Notes: generated by a model from the letters alone, not told the origin. Shown: positions 13,446-24,883, numbered from the stretch's first letter. The stretch: 64,000 nt of DNA from Nephromyces sp. MM_2019 (GCA_015657535.1 JADHZB010001881.1:2599-66598); one strand, 5' to 3'. Program-made: numbers and translations.

Positions 13446-15847
13446 AGCTGAGCTACGGAACCTGATCTATTGTAACAAATTGTGAGAGACATCCCTATCA
13501 AAAATTCCATTTCTTCCCTTTGAATGTATATGATATGTATTACCCATATATTGTTATTAACTAATAACACACTTACTTGCGTTTTGTGTATTGTATTAAG
13601 ATTGTTGTTATTGGCTAAAAACGATTTGTCACTGTTTGCTAAGTTAAATCTGTTGCTATTAGTTAAAACACTTTGTATATTGTCTGTCAGATCAGAGCTT
13701 TTGTTATTGATTCAATACAATCTCTTGTGAACGTGTTAATCGAACTTAATTTCTTTCTTAAAGTACTACTTGTGTTAATTTGTTAAATATCAAATTTACT
13801 GCTTTTGATTAAAAATTTATTGAGTTAGTTAATATATACCGATGTGTTGAATACCAGCCAAGCTCATTGCTTTGTATTAAACGGTTAACTCTCACATGAT
13901 AAGCAGTTTTATAATTTTTGAATAAAACCAGCTGGGTGTTATTTTGAATTAAAAGTCACACTGCTTTTAATTCTAAAAGGCTAGCGTGTTTAATAACAAA
14001 ATATGCTGTTTCTGAAATTATTTTAAAGGATTGGAGTTGCTGTTTCGTTTTATTTAACCTGATATACCCTACTTCTTTAGTGTATCATTCAATCGTAATC
14101 CAAGAAATTGATTTACTTATAATATATCCTTATAAGCTTACATTTATCCAAATTGGATAGGTTGAACAGCAAAATAAATAAATCCCTTATTAAAAATTTG
14201 ATTTAGCACCAAATGTGTGTAAATTTGAGTCAAATTAACCAATATTATTAACTCTTGCAATCTAAATTATGTTGAAGACCTCCGATAATAAATAAAACAA
14301 TACACACACAAGTCTTTCAAATCTATCAAAATCCTAAGCCCAATAAACAATAGGTTTTACAAATTTTTGGTGAAATTTAAAAACATAACTTTTGATCGGT
14401 GTCGAAATTTGAAGCTTAAACACATTCTGTTGATACCGTTTTATTTTAGCTCAAGCTCTAAGCTATAATTAAACAAATTTACGCATCTCACTTTGTACAT
14501 CTATCACACACACTCTAGATAAATCACACTACAACTCGAGCACATATTACACTATTAGCGCACAGGTTACGCACTCCGCAAAAACATTACAAACTCCAAG
14601 CACACATTACACACATATATATACATCTTACCTTGGGTTTAGGTACATATCAAGGATGGACATCTTAACACATCCTCCCTTCTCTTGACCCATTTTTGTA
14701 GGCCAACGTTCGCACACATCTTCCCAATAATAATCTTGAATTGTTGAAAATTCATTCAGTTCTAATAATTTTTTCTTTCCTGCTAAACTATCAACATCTT
14801 CAAACCTTTTAAAGGACACATTTTTAATAATTTGTTCGTTTAGTGTGTGTAATTTTCTCAAAGTTTTTGCTGATATTAACCCTTCATTTTCATTTTTACT
14901 CGAAATCATCACCATTGCTGTTGATTCAGGTAAACCAATTGAATCTTTAAATATAGCTTCTTCCTAACATGTGTTAATTTATAGGTGTATAGTGTGTCAG
15001 TAAGGTGTACAGAATGTAAATGTTTCTTTCTATAGACTCTAGGGTACACATTAAGTGTGTTTGTTACCGGTTTAGTGTGCTTTCAGCGTGTGCATAGCAT
15101 GTTACAGAGTGCGTGTTTGTGGGTGTGTAGTTGTAAGATGTTTACAGGATGTACAGGAGGTGTCAAAGATACAGAGATTGGGAGTGTGGAGAGATTAAAT
15201 GTGTGTGATTTAATCTAAAGTCTTGACATACATTCATAATACCTGTGTTGCTACACTATGTGGTAGGGCATATTGCTTGTTTAGATCTTCTTCATAGCCA
15301 ACAACTAGCCAACCCAAACCAAATATAATCCCAATAAGTGCCGAAAAAAGTATAATCTAAATTTTATTGAAATTAAACACACACATGGTCACAATTGCAC
15401 ACACACACGAACTAACACAGTTAAATGTACACACTGACACACCAGATGGATAAAAGTAGAAACTATTTTTTACACAGTACCTATACAGATCAATACAACT
15501 AAACACATGATTGCTAGACACAGAATTGCTAATCATAAAATTACTAAAACAATTACCATATTTACACAATTCCTTCACACATATTAATTACACACAATTA
15601 CTAGATGCGCACAATCACTATATACATACAATCATAGCACTGAACACACATTACTTGAAAGCACACACAATCACTACATAAACACATCAATTACTTAAAT
15701 AGACGCACACACACATTTTTAAATTTTACCTTATAAGGATGCTTATATACCCACAAACCAAAATTACCAAATAATTCTTTCAATTCAAAAAGATAGATTT
15801 TTTTTTTTTTTTGTATAAATTTGTTTGTGTTTGTAAAACATCCACAT
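344..15847 (-). CDS. Patched/NPC1-type sterol-sensing-domain membrane protein, 15 exons, 3' end outside window
   Basis: Exons in transcription order: 15847-15730 (start uncertain), 15356-15243, 14963-14632, 10291-10143, 9422-9282, 8706-8583, 7945-7614, 7061-4375, 3807-3694, 3430-3198, 2622-2467, 1976-1841, 1361-1214, 849-774, 473-344. All introns are GT-AG and every phase matches. The product follows the Patched/NPC1 plan. TM1 (15356-15243) leads into [13 protein letters not shown] first luminal domain ends in INNATGLVMLYN. TM2 and the sterol-sensing domain follow, with [10 protein letters not shown] (about 7790). TM6 ([14 protein letters not shown]) precedes a huge cytosolic loop. TM7 then leads into [15 protein letters not shown], a second luminal domain and TM8 to TM11 ([19 protein letters not shown], then [14 protein letters not shown]). 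The final TM12 exon was not found. Family members move sterols or lipids across membranes in an RND-like way. The loop (7061-4375) is inflated to about 900 residues by Thr-His repeats. Identification is firm at family level; orthology to NCR1 or another Patched protein is not settled. Confidence 0.87.
1440..1832. repeat. (CA)n-type microsatellite in Patched intron
   Basis: Nearly pure ACACACAACAC / ACAACATAC tracts fill most of the intron between exons 1976-1841 and 1361-1214. Long open frames of TH or CV dipeptides on both strands here are composition artefacts. Confidence 0.95.
2240..2456. repeat. (GT)n/TATATCTG compound microsatellite
   Basis: Tandem GTGTGTGTATATATCTG units of about 18-24 bp lie within the Patched intron between exons 2622-2467 and 1976-1841. 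An ATAC/ATTTATATAC-rich stretch continues leftward to about 1985. Confidence 0.9.
2640..3195. repeat. (TA)n(CA)n compound microsatellite intron
   Basis: Over 500 bases of alternating TATATA and CACACA blocks fill the Patched intron between exons 3430-3198 and 2622-2467. The pyrimidine-purine alternation would favour cruciform or Z-type DNA. There is no coding evidence. Confidence 0.95.
3808..4374 (-). other. Patched intron made of G-run repeats
   Basis: On the sense (minus) strand this intron begins GTGTGTGTG and then consists almost wholly of TGTTGGGGTGTG-like units (about 4370 to 3905). It ends in a CA/TA tract and the acceptor at 3808-3809. It contains dozens of GGGG runs spaced a few bases apart, a pattern compatible with RNA G-quadruplexes. 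The repeat lacks stops, so Cys/Val/Gly-rich open frames cross it on paper. Confidence 0.8.
4642..4936 (-). repeat. In-frame 21-bp minisatellite (PTTHTNN units)
   Basis: About a dozen tandem 21-bp units within the giant Patched exon. Read on the minus strand they encode Pro/Ala-Thr-Thr-His-Thr-Asn-Asn/Ser. Units differ by single substitutions, and one carries an extra triplet, so the frame is kept. Confidence 0.9.
5748..6020 (-). repeat. In-frame 30-bp minisatellite ([10 protein letters not shown] units)
   Basis: About eight tandem 30-bp units in the Patched exon. Each encodes the ten residues [10 protein letters not shown], with Thr/Ile swaps. The repeat is a multiple of three and keeps the frame. 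Confidence 0.92.
7066..7416. repeat. (GT)n/GTAT microsatellite in Patched intron
   Basis: About 350 bases of GTGTGT and GTATGT. They lie immediately on the acceptor side of the giant exon, whose acceptor is at 7062-7063. On the sense strand they read CACACATACA up to the TAG acceptor. Confidence 0.95.
8147..8356. repeat. Minisatellite of about 24 bp (CA tract plus TAGGGATATACATA)
   Basis: About eight tandem units, each a short CA run followed by AGGGATATACA(T/A)A, with unit length varying through CA number. They lie in the intron between exons 8706-8583 and 7945-7614. A pure TA run lies nearby at 7989-8030. Confidence 0.9.
8840..9275. repeat. CA/ATAC microsatellite cluster
   Basis: ACATACATA and CACACACA tracts with recurrent AACACGTACACATA units fill the intron between exons 9422-9282 and 8706-8583. 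Confidence 0.9.
9953..10120. repeat. (CA)n microsatellite
   Basis: CACACA/CATACA tract in the intron just after the exon 10291-10143. That exon's inferred donor is the weak GTTCGC at 10142. Confidence 0.9.
11182..11255 (-). tRNA. tRNA-Asn (GUU), divergent copy
   Basis: A 74-base cloverleaf. Acceptor arms GGTTCCG and CGGTACC leave one U-U mismatch at pair 4-69. The D arm is GCTC/GAGC, the anticodon arm TGTGG-CTGTTAA-CCACA gives anticodon GUU, and the T arm is GCTGG-TTCGACC-CCAGT. The pol III B box reads GGTTCGACCCC. It differs from the other two copies at three bases, two in the D loop and one in the T loop. There is no intron and no encoded CCA. Confidence 0.97.
11635..11708 (-). tRNA. tRNA-Asn (GUU)
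   Basis: A 74-base cloverleaf with anticodon GUU in the loop CTGTTAA. D-loop GG and B box GGTTCGATCCC are present. The sequence is identical to the copy at 13389-13462. Directly 3' on the minus strand is a T-run (CTCTTTTTTAT), a typical pol III terminator, also shared with that copy. Confidence 0.98.
13389..13462 (-). tRNA. tRNA-Asn (GUU)
   Basis: Identical across 74 bases to the copy at 11635-11708, and it shares the short 3' trailer CTCTTTTTTAT. Sequences further out do not match, so any duplicated unit was short or the flanks have since decayed. Confidence 0.98.
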
Positions 15848-18036
15848 CTTGTTTTTTGTTCAGAATAATTATCCTATTTAAAAATACAACTATGCCATGT
15901 GTATGTTTATGTTTGAGTGCAAATTTAAGTATGTGTGTATGTATGTACGTGAGCTTGTGTATGTATGTGTGTTAGTGCCCATGTGTGCTAATTTGTGTAT
16001 GCATAAGCATGGGTATATCTGTTTAGATTTGTACATATGTGTCTTTTTGTATCTATGTATGCAAATAAATAAGTTTGTTCAAGTTGGTGATTATTTCACT
16101 ATAAATTCATTAGAAAAAACTCATTGTGAGTACTTTAAACATATTAATTTTCTATGTAAATCCAAATTTATATATATATTAACATATTTGCGTGTTTAAA
16201 TAGTCAACCATTTTTCATTTGATGTGTGTATATAAATAATAATTATCTAAGTATTTTGTCATACCTCAGACATAGTTATATCTTGTGTGTTAGAATGATG
16301 CGTATGTCAAATTGTGATATTTGTAATTTAGTAAGCTTATTTAAAATAATAAATGTAGATGTGTAAAATTAAGTACCTCTAAAATATATGTGTATATAAT
16401 GAATGGCACATGTTTAATATTGTTTTGTATGTGTTAAGCAATATATCTATTGTAAGTTCCGTACTATAACTAAACAAATTTTGTGTGTGCATTTAAGTTA
16501 TGTATAAATTAATTTGAAAAGTACAAGATATTTCTGCTTAACGGTTTGTGTTTGAAAAAAAAAATGACCTAATTAGTATAAAAGATGTTGAAATAAATGT
16601 ATAAATATGTTATATGAATTTATTGAATTATTTATTAAATTATAAATATATATATTCAATTTTATGGATTTTTATTATTATATTTATGTAGATATATATA
16701 TAATACACCTAATATATTGAGGGTAAGCTTTGGGTGTGTAAATAATGCTTTTGAATATTATTATAAACAAAATTTAAAAAAATTTAGAAACTAATTTTTA
16801 ATTATAAAAATTATTAATTTTGGACAAAATTTTGTAAATTAAAATTTAGAAATAAATTTGTATAAATTTAATAAGGTATATACACACACATCTTTATATA
16901 CACTATGATTGTTTTTCATAATAGATAATTGGGTAAATATATATATATATATATTATTCTACATACAACACAAGTTAGAAACACAACAAAAATAAATCAT
17001 ATATATATATATATAGATACTCTAGAGTCACATACATAATAAAATAAATAAATAAGTATATATATATATATATAAATAGATAATACTACATGAATTAAAA
17101 ACCAAAAAATGTAATACACATTAATGTCTTAAACCGACACACACACATGCCTAAATATAAATGAGTAATTGGAAAATTTTTCTAATACTAGATTTAAGTT
17201 ACAGTCCAATTAACACACAATACACATTTTTAGCTTTTATATATTTTATTCTTTTAATTTTTATGTACATTTAAGCTTATAAATGCTTTAATATACTTAA
17301 GATATAATTTATATGGGATAATTTGAAAAAATATTGTGTATGTATAAATTAACTACGTGCTTGAGAGTATAGTGATGTATATGCGCATATTTTGAAGGTT
17401 TAAAGACACACCTTTAAATTACATACAAATACATCTTAAAGTTAATAATATAAACACACATTTTAAAATATAAAAATATAGGCGCACTCATCTTCAAATC
17501 CAATTGAAACTATAAGCTCACATCTTCAAATATTACTAAATTTATACATACATATCTTCAAATCAAACTACATGCATTTTATACACGCATCTACAAATCC
17601 AATTAACTCCATACACACGTATATTCAAATTTAATTACATACATACACACACGCACACACACACAGCTTCAGTTTATTCACATATTTACACACTTATCTC
17701 AACTTTTAGGGATATTGAAAAATGATATTTTAAATTTGAATAAAATACAAAAAATTGGTAAAATCAAACGTATTTATAATTTGTTATGAAAGATAACAAA
17801 TTAATATTATTTGGGTAATCATAGAAATTGATCTATAATAAAACAAGTGTGTGTCTATATATTTGAGCGTCAGTTTTGAGAATTTATGTGTTTGTGTTTG
17901 GGAGTATTTGTGTTTGTGTTAATTAATAAAAAGATAAGTATAAATAAGTTAGTGGCTATAAGAGTAAGTGTGAGAATTTAGGATTGCATGTGTGTATGAA
18001 TATATGTGAATAAAATTAAGAAATCAACATGATGAC
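15848..18036. other. Gene-free AT-rich intergenic region
   Basis: This lies between the 5' end of the Patched-like gene and the 3' end of the PHD gene, both on the minus strand. It has short GT-rich stretches (15890-16020), TA runs (about 16941, 17001, 17058) and a short CA tract (17640-17666). I see no supported coding sequence. The Patched promoter should lie at its left end. Confidence 0.6.
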
Positions 18037-18826
18037 TTAATGATTTGAGGGTTGAAAAGAACGTTGAAATTCTTGACACACAAAACAAATGAGTTTGATT
18101 GAGTCATTTTTAGCCGATATACACATTTCATGGCAATCTGAAAATTTAGGTTTGAAGTGTGTGACATGATAATAATAATGTGTGTAAACAGTTAAAATTA
18201 TATGTATAGGGTGATATTTTATTGCATACATAATGAGTGTAAATAAGACTTGTTAAAAGGGCCAAATCCTTATAAAATTATGTTATTTTTTATGTGAATA
18301 AAACAATTAGTAGATAATATATGTGTGAAAAATTAACTAGGGTGTAAATTGATTAGGATATAATGGATGTGTATGAAAATAATGGTTTGTGGAAATATGT
18401 AAAACTGTAATGTGTATATATGAAGTAATTAAGATTGTGTGATTAATAAGGCCACTAAACACAATAAAAACATTAAAAGCGTTCTAAATAACCTTATATA
18501 CAAACATATATATATATATATATATATATTTCCATACACATACACATATATATATACAAACACACAAACATAGACACACAAAACCCACTTTGGTTACATA
18601 TTGCACACCTAAAATAGGCCTGTGTGTCGGTGTTCAATAGTTTTAAACACGCGCTACAAAGAGGGGAGTCATCCTCATCAAATTTATTAATAATTTTTGA
18701 TTTTCCTCTTTTGCTTGTTTTGGTGAAATATTTGTTATAGCACGCGTTACAAAAAAGGTGTTTACCATATGAATGGATGGTATTAGTCTACACACACATA
18801 TATAAAGTGTGTATGAGTGTGTGTGT

Positions 18827-18864
<38 letters not shown>

Positions 18865-20784
18865 ATATTTATATATATGTATATATGTGTGTATATGTGT
18901 GTACGTGTGTGTAATATTTGGAATGATTTGGGGAATTATGATGTGTGTAAATTGTAAGTTGAACGAGAGGTATGGAATAATCTTAATGGGTACTTTGCTA
19001 GGTTTGTGTGTGGGGTTTTGGGTGGGGTTCAGAGTGTAATGATACGATGTGTTTGGTTCATAGTGTATTAGTTTATGTGTGATTCAAGGTGTAATGATGT
19101 GTGTATGTATTACTTGTAGTTCTTGAAAGTTGAGTGCTCGTCCACATCCATTGCATTTACTACATTCTAAACAAAGCCATTCCTCATCTGGGACCTAACA
19201 CACATATACACATACAAACACACACATTTAGCATATAAAAAATATAATACAGAGAATTGAATATATAAAAGTCCTTTTCTAATAAATCACACATATCTTA
19301 TAATGAATACTATCTCTTTACACATTAAATATAGTGCTCAAGTGTGTGTGTGTGTAAATTATATACTTGTTCAACAGGTGGCTCCATACATTCCATATGA
19401 TAAGCTCTATCACATGAATCACAAATAAGCATTGTTTCTTCTTGCTTGTTTGAACCACAAATTGTACAGGCCTATATATAAATATATAATGTGGGTGTGT
19501 GCGTGCGGGTGTATATATTTGTATGGGTGTGTGCGTGCATGTGTGTGTGGTTATAAAGGGTAAGCAAAAGTGTGAATACAGGTATATGTTGCGTAAGTGT
19601 TTATATTTGTATATAAAAATGCTTACCTTGCAATCTGGGCAGCACCAAGAATAACGGGCAACGAGTGTGTATCGTAGAGGTGGATCACAACAGCTATATA
19701 CACACATACAAAGTCAAAATATAATCAAGGATTGATAAATGTCATAATAACTCATAAATACTTGTGTATATATTTAGGCTTTATTTATATATATATTATC
19801 TTTTCATTAACCCAAAACAATATATACACATAATCAACGCAATACATAAACTCAACATACCGATTTAAACACACACATCCATTCGCCCCCAGCTCAAGCT
19901 ACACCAGACCCATCCACTTCCAACTTAACACAAAGGCACCCATCCACCCAGAGTCCAGCACACATACACACACACATTCCAACCCTCCCTCTCAAAGCCC
20001 CTCACACACACTCCCATACGTACTATGTATGTAAAGATTTCTTGCATTTTGCACACGTTAACAACTCCCTCTTATCCACGTCATTTTTGCAGCTCTTAAG
20101 ACAACATGTTGGCTCAAATCGATCACACAAATCGTCGGTTATTTCATTGTCAGAATTCAATTCGGCCGATAATGACGTTTTTAGGGGGGCTTGTGTGTGT
20201 GTAGATGGAGTGGGTGAGTGTGGTGACATTCCATTTATGTGGGTGTGTGTGTGTGAGTTTTTGCTTTTGTCGATAGGGAGGCGTTCATCAAGATTGAGTC
20301 TGAGGAATTCAGTTGAGCCCGATGGAGATGATTTATGTGATGAGTGGGCTACACACACACATATATATATACATGAGTATTGTGTGAGGGAGGAGGGGTG
20401 TATGTGTGATGTGTATGTTGGTTTTATAAGTTATACATATGTAATTTTGAGGGTAATACATATACACTATATAACAACAATAAAATGTACATTGACACAC
20501 ATATATACACAACAAGATGTTTACATATATACACATACATAAACTCATATATACATGTATACACTCATATATATATATATAGCATTGTGTGGGAAAAATT
20601 TACCATTATTAAATTCAAGTTTTTGACGTTTGGGTGAAGATGGATAAGTTGTGTTTAAATATTTAAGTCGTTCTTTGAAAATAGATGATGAAGGTGAACT
20701 AATTTGTGTGTGGGTGTGTGTGGGTGTAGGAGCCTTTAAATTGAGAGTGTAGGCAGATAATAGAGATGAGGCCGAGTTGGCCAT
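18037..20784 (-). CDS. Multiple PHD-finger chromatin-reader-like protein (7 exons, about 352 aa)
   Basis: Exons: 20784-20604, 20348-20024, 19693-19627, 19471-19367, 19194-19114, 18787-18589, 18137-18037. Phases agree at every junction. The start is the ATG at 20784 (MANSASSLLSAYTL). The N-terminus is a Ser/Thr/His-rich tail. Finger 1 runs from CCLKSC through CAKCKKSLHTYCCDPPL to WCCPDC. Finger 2 runs from CTIC through CDSCDRAYHMECMEPP to WLCLEC. A further Cys-rich segment (CNGCGR, HLFCNACYNKYF) precedes finger 3, which has CSAC, CAICNQNCHEMC and CFVC. The C-x2-C-x4-H-x2-C spacing fits each PHD core and fixes the last donor at 18588. Tandem PHD fingers of this sort read histone H3 tails in chromatin complexes. 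The specific complex is not identifiable. Confidence 0.9.
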
Positions 20785-22255
20785 TTCCTATATTTGTTTC
20801 AATGTATAAACATTCAATTAATACATGCATGTGTATGTATATGTATGTGTGTAAGATGTGTGTGGTGTTTGTGTGTGATGTGTGTAAGATGTGTGTGGTA
20901 TTTGTGATGATTGGGTGGAGTGTTTGTATATATGTGTGTGTCTGTGATTGTTTATCTGGGTGTTTGTGCTTGTGTATATATTTTTTGTGTTTTTATTTGT
21001 ATCTTGTGTGAATGTGAGTGTTGGTTGTGTTGTATATGTTTATGTATGTGTACTTGTGTTTGAGTGTGTGTGTGGTTATTTAAGGGTGTGTGTTGTTGTT
21101 GGTTGTATATAAAAGTATATAAATCCGTGCTCACGTTAGGAGTATATGTACATGTATTTTAATTTATTTAGGTCAGCTCATGTTTAATTATTATATATAT
21201 ATAAATATATATATAATGCGTGTGTGCGTGTATGTTGTCTATGTTGATGAGTATTATAACAAAGTTTGTAAGTGTATACAAGTGTTGTTTGCATTTATTA
21301 TGAATATTGTATTTATACAAGCTTAATTACTAGTGTGTTGAATATATGTTTAAGTATGTTTGAGTGTGTGTAAGAGTGTGCGAGGTTAATTGCATAAATA
21401 AATATTCTAGATATCATAAAAGAGTGCCTATTATACTTGACGTTATAATTTATGTGTGCTTAGTTAGTCGGTTTGCTTAGTTAGTCGGTTTTGTGTGCTT
21501 GTGTTCAGTATGTGGATTTGCTTGTTTGTATAAGTATAGCTGCGTTAGTGTGTAGAGAGAGGTTGGTATGTGTGTGGAGGTGATGCATGTGTGATTTTGT
21601 ATACATAAAAATAATTCATTGTGTAACTAACTATGTGAAACAATAAGCTACATTAAAATACCTTCAACACATTTCTTAATGTGTATGAGATTGATGACTC
21701 ATATAATGTAAATAAGTAATGCATTACAAAAACAAATCTTGCTGGTAAAATTTGTTTTATTTACACATTCACAAAACAATTTTTCTTAACAATTGAATTC
21801 AATTTAAGCTCTACAATTCCACATACCCTTTAATTATAAACAGGTATGTAATTTAAATATAGAATTTACATAAAACATTCACATGTATACATATATATAT
21901 ACACACACTCACACTCACTAACTCCCTAATATAGACCCACAAACACCCCCACATATACACCCACATACCTACCTGCCTACATATACCCACATATAAACAT
22001 ACAATCGCAAACAGAATCACCCATTCACACATAAACATATATTGGCAGACACCCATATATATACAAACATACACACACCAATACACATAAACACAACCAA
22101 GCAAACTTCAATGCGTACACACACATCAACTAATTTTATACCCACAGACCACATACACAACAAGTTCAGTCGCACAACCTATAGACATAAAATTTTCTAT
22201 AAATACATACTACACACAAAATAATTTTTACAGAGGAGATAATTGTTAGTATGCA
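20785..22255. promoter_or_regulatory. Divergent intergenic region (PHD gene / 170-aa gene)
   Basis: The 1.47 kb between two divergently transcribed genes must hold both promoters. It contains a GT-rich tract (20820-21100), several GTGTGCTTGTG-like patches and a CA-rich stretch (21890-22100). No recognisable conserved motif or gene is seen. Confidence 0.5.
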
Positions 22256-24883
22256 ATGCCTCCCTTTAAAATTCGTCCACCGGGTGTACGGCATACCATG
22301 GGTCAGTTAAATAGACATTATTAAATCACACACAACAAATACACACACACTAACGACACTAATTTACAAGCTAAATACTTACACACACTTGCAAATAGCT
22401 GTTTACACTCATATAGCCATACACACATGTATAAACTTTACCGATGTACTATACATACACACTTACTTATTTTCCAACATACAATTGCACACACCACTTT
22501 TCCAATACTCTATTCAAACACACAATGCATAAATCAAGTTTCACGTAAAGTAACATTTATTACACATAAATAAGCATTATCCATTTTTTTATTGAAATAA
22601 CAATAGTTTGTGTGAATTAACTTATATTTTCTTAAAAATCAATCATTTACTCAAGCACAAAGTATTACAACCAATTTATATAATTTTGTTATGTTTACAC
22701 ACACACATTCCTCGTTACAAAAGTATATAGCCGAGCATTTAAAGGTGTGTGTAAACTAATGTTTAAAATGAATATATGGGATTTGTAATTTGTTTACATT
22801 ATTTGTGTCCCATTTATATTTATTTCATAACTTTAAAAATTTCATTTTATAACTACACACAGACATATACAGAGTATTATAATACACACTATAGTATAGT
22901 TACTTGTCCAAATATTTTTGCACAACTTATATGTAAATACGCATACACAGTTACTTTACTTTAATACACCCAAATAAATTTAATTTTCCCTACCAACTCA
23001 CTCACACACAAAACTATACTCCTTGTATATATACACACGCAAATACATACAAACAAATATATACAAAAAACACACATAGACATACATTCACAAACACACA
23101 TACATCAGAAATTCAAAATAGACGCATGAATTTACCAAATTGGCCTCCAGCTGACGCCTCCCCATTACATCCCGTAATTTATTTATTAATATTAATATAT
23201 ACACATACGCAAACATATATACACCCATGCTAAAATTTCAACCCACATAGCTAATTAAGCCTATATATGCAAACACACAAAATTGCATGACCTTTACTTC
23301 ACGCCTATTGATACTTCACGTATGCATAAATGAAACAATATGTTTTTAAATTATAAAACAATTAACATTTTATTTAAATTATTTAAGTAATATGCTGTGT
23401 TTATAACAAATGTTTAAATCTTTGAATCATATGCTCTATATAGTAATATGTTTAGTTTATTAAACAATATTCTGTGTGCATAATGTGTGCAAATGATTAG
23501 GTTACATCCTGTATATATAATGTGTGTATAAATAATTGAATAATAAACCGTGTTTATAATGTGTGTTTAATTTGTAGATTGAGCCATGGGGCAGACAATT
23601 TATGATTTTCAATGCACACAAAGTTCAACCTCTACCACCATCATCCATTCCTTATGGGACATATCATCTCCCCCCAACAACTGATATTGTTGTGAGTTTA
23701 TTACACATACACATAGGTTCACACATTTTACATTCATGTTTACACATATACAAAAGATTAGATGATTCATAAATACACACACACTCTCACTTGAATACTC
23801 ACCCAATATTAGGTCTTACACATAAAAAAAACACATATTCAAATGCACCCCTAATATTAGATGATAGACACTAATACACAACCATTCTTAGCCAGATGAA
23901 TGTGTATGAATTGGTTTTAGTGTAAGTATGTGTGTCTTTGTTTACATATATATGTGTATTCATTTAGGAAAAATCAGAAAGCTTACCATCTGTCACTGTT
24001 TTGTGTATAACGGACTATGCCCGTCGACCTTTAATGTACTTACAACGGGATGACTTCAAATCATTGGTTTGTTTAATTACACATAAAATAGTTACAAATT
24101 TTGAATTTACATACACACATTACCTACACATCTTCATGCAAATCCTATCTACAAACTGCCATAAAACACACACAGAAATAATCTTTACACTCTAACATTA
24201 AACACTCCCATAAATTTTACATGTTCTTATCTCAAACTACATATTTTACACAATAAATGACATGTGTGTGTATATTCATAACATATAGTGCTAAAAATAG
24301 TATTTTGTATTTTCAAAACTATCAAATATATCCACACATTTTCAGGTCTCACACATCGATAATATTAAGGAAAATATGGAAAAATTCGAAGAAAAAATAA
24401 AAAATGTTAGTTTATTTGAATCGATTACTTACAAACATTATATATATATATATTTATATATCCGCTTGTGTTTAAGTGTGTGTGTATGCATATATTTGTG
24501 TGTTACAAGTATGTTATTTTGTGCATATATGTCACTTAATGTATGGGTGTTTGTATATTTAATACTCTACAATATATACGTGTGTATGCGTGTACAACAC
24601 TCTACAACTAATATGTGTTTGTCTCTGTATATATTATATCATACTGTAATCAATGTGTCTATGTATATATAAATGCCCCATAATTAATGAGTGTATGTGT
24701 ATGTTTTTAAAGCTCTATAGCTAATGTGTATGTGTTTGTGTGTAGCCTTACCCTGAAGAAAAATTATATAAACAACAACGACTCATCCAACCTGAACGGC
24801 ATTATGGGATGCAACGAATGCCTGGAGGAAATCACACATCATATGGAATGAAGAAAGGGGCTTATAGGAAAAGAAAAGTTTGA
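22256..24883 (+). CDS. Unrecognised small basic protein (6 exons, 170 aa)
   Basis: Exons: 22256-22305, 23122-23173, 23578-23691, 23968-24066, 24346-24405, 24746-24883. Every junction is GT-AG with matching phase, and the last exon ends in TGA. The start ATG gives MPPFKIRPPGVRHTMGQ. The middle is Pro-rich and aromatic (LPNWPPADASPLHP, IEPWGRQFMIFNAHK, PSSIPYGTYHLPPTTDIV). A charged helix follows (IDNIKENMEKFEEKIKN). The C-terminus is strongly basic, ending GAYRKRKV, which resembles a nuclear localisation signal or an RNA-binding tail. An overlapping ATG at 22251 is in another frame and stops quickly. I do not recognise the family. A mitoribosomal or mRNA-processing subunit is possible but unsupported. 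Confidence 0.8.

Larger units (their letters stand above)
10292..14631 (-). other. 4.3-kb Patched intron hosting three tRNA-Asn genes
   Basis: The exon ending at 14632 (LNPR, phase 2) joins in phase to the exon starting at 10291 (LYGRPIY), and the protein order agrees with the Patched family. The interval between them is therefore an intron. From about 10,660 to 14,200 it is AT-rich but nearly free of CA/GT microsatellites, unlike the other introns of the gene. It contains three same-strand tRNA-Asn genes. A Leu-rich open frame at 13524-13730 has no support. Confidence 0.75.

Noticed and set aside
13524..13730. Leucine-rich open frame in the tRNA-bearing intron
   Set aside because: Simple composition, no family features, and the opposite strand from the host gene.
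18138..18231. Met-initiated separate small protein from the last PHD exon region
   Set aside because: The Cys/His residues complete the third PHD finger when spliced at 18137; the upstream part has no zinc ligands.
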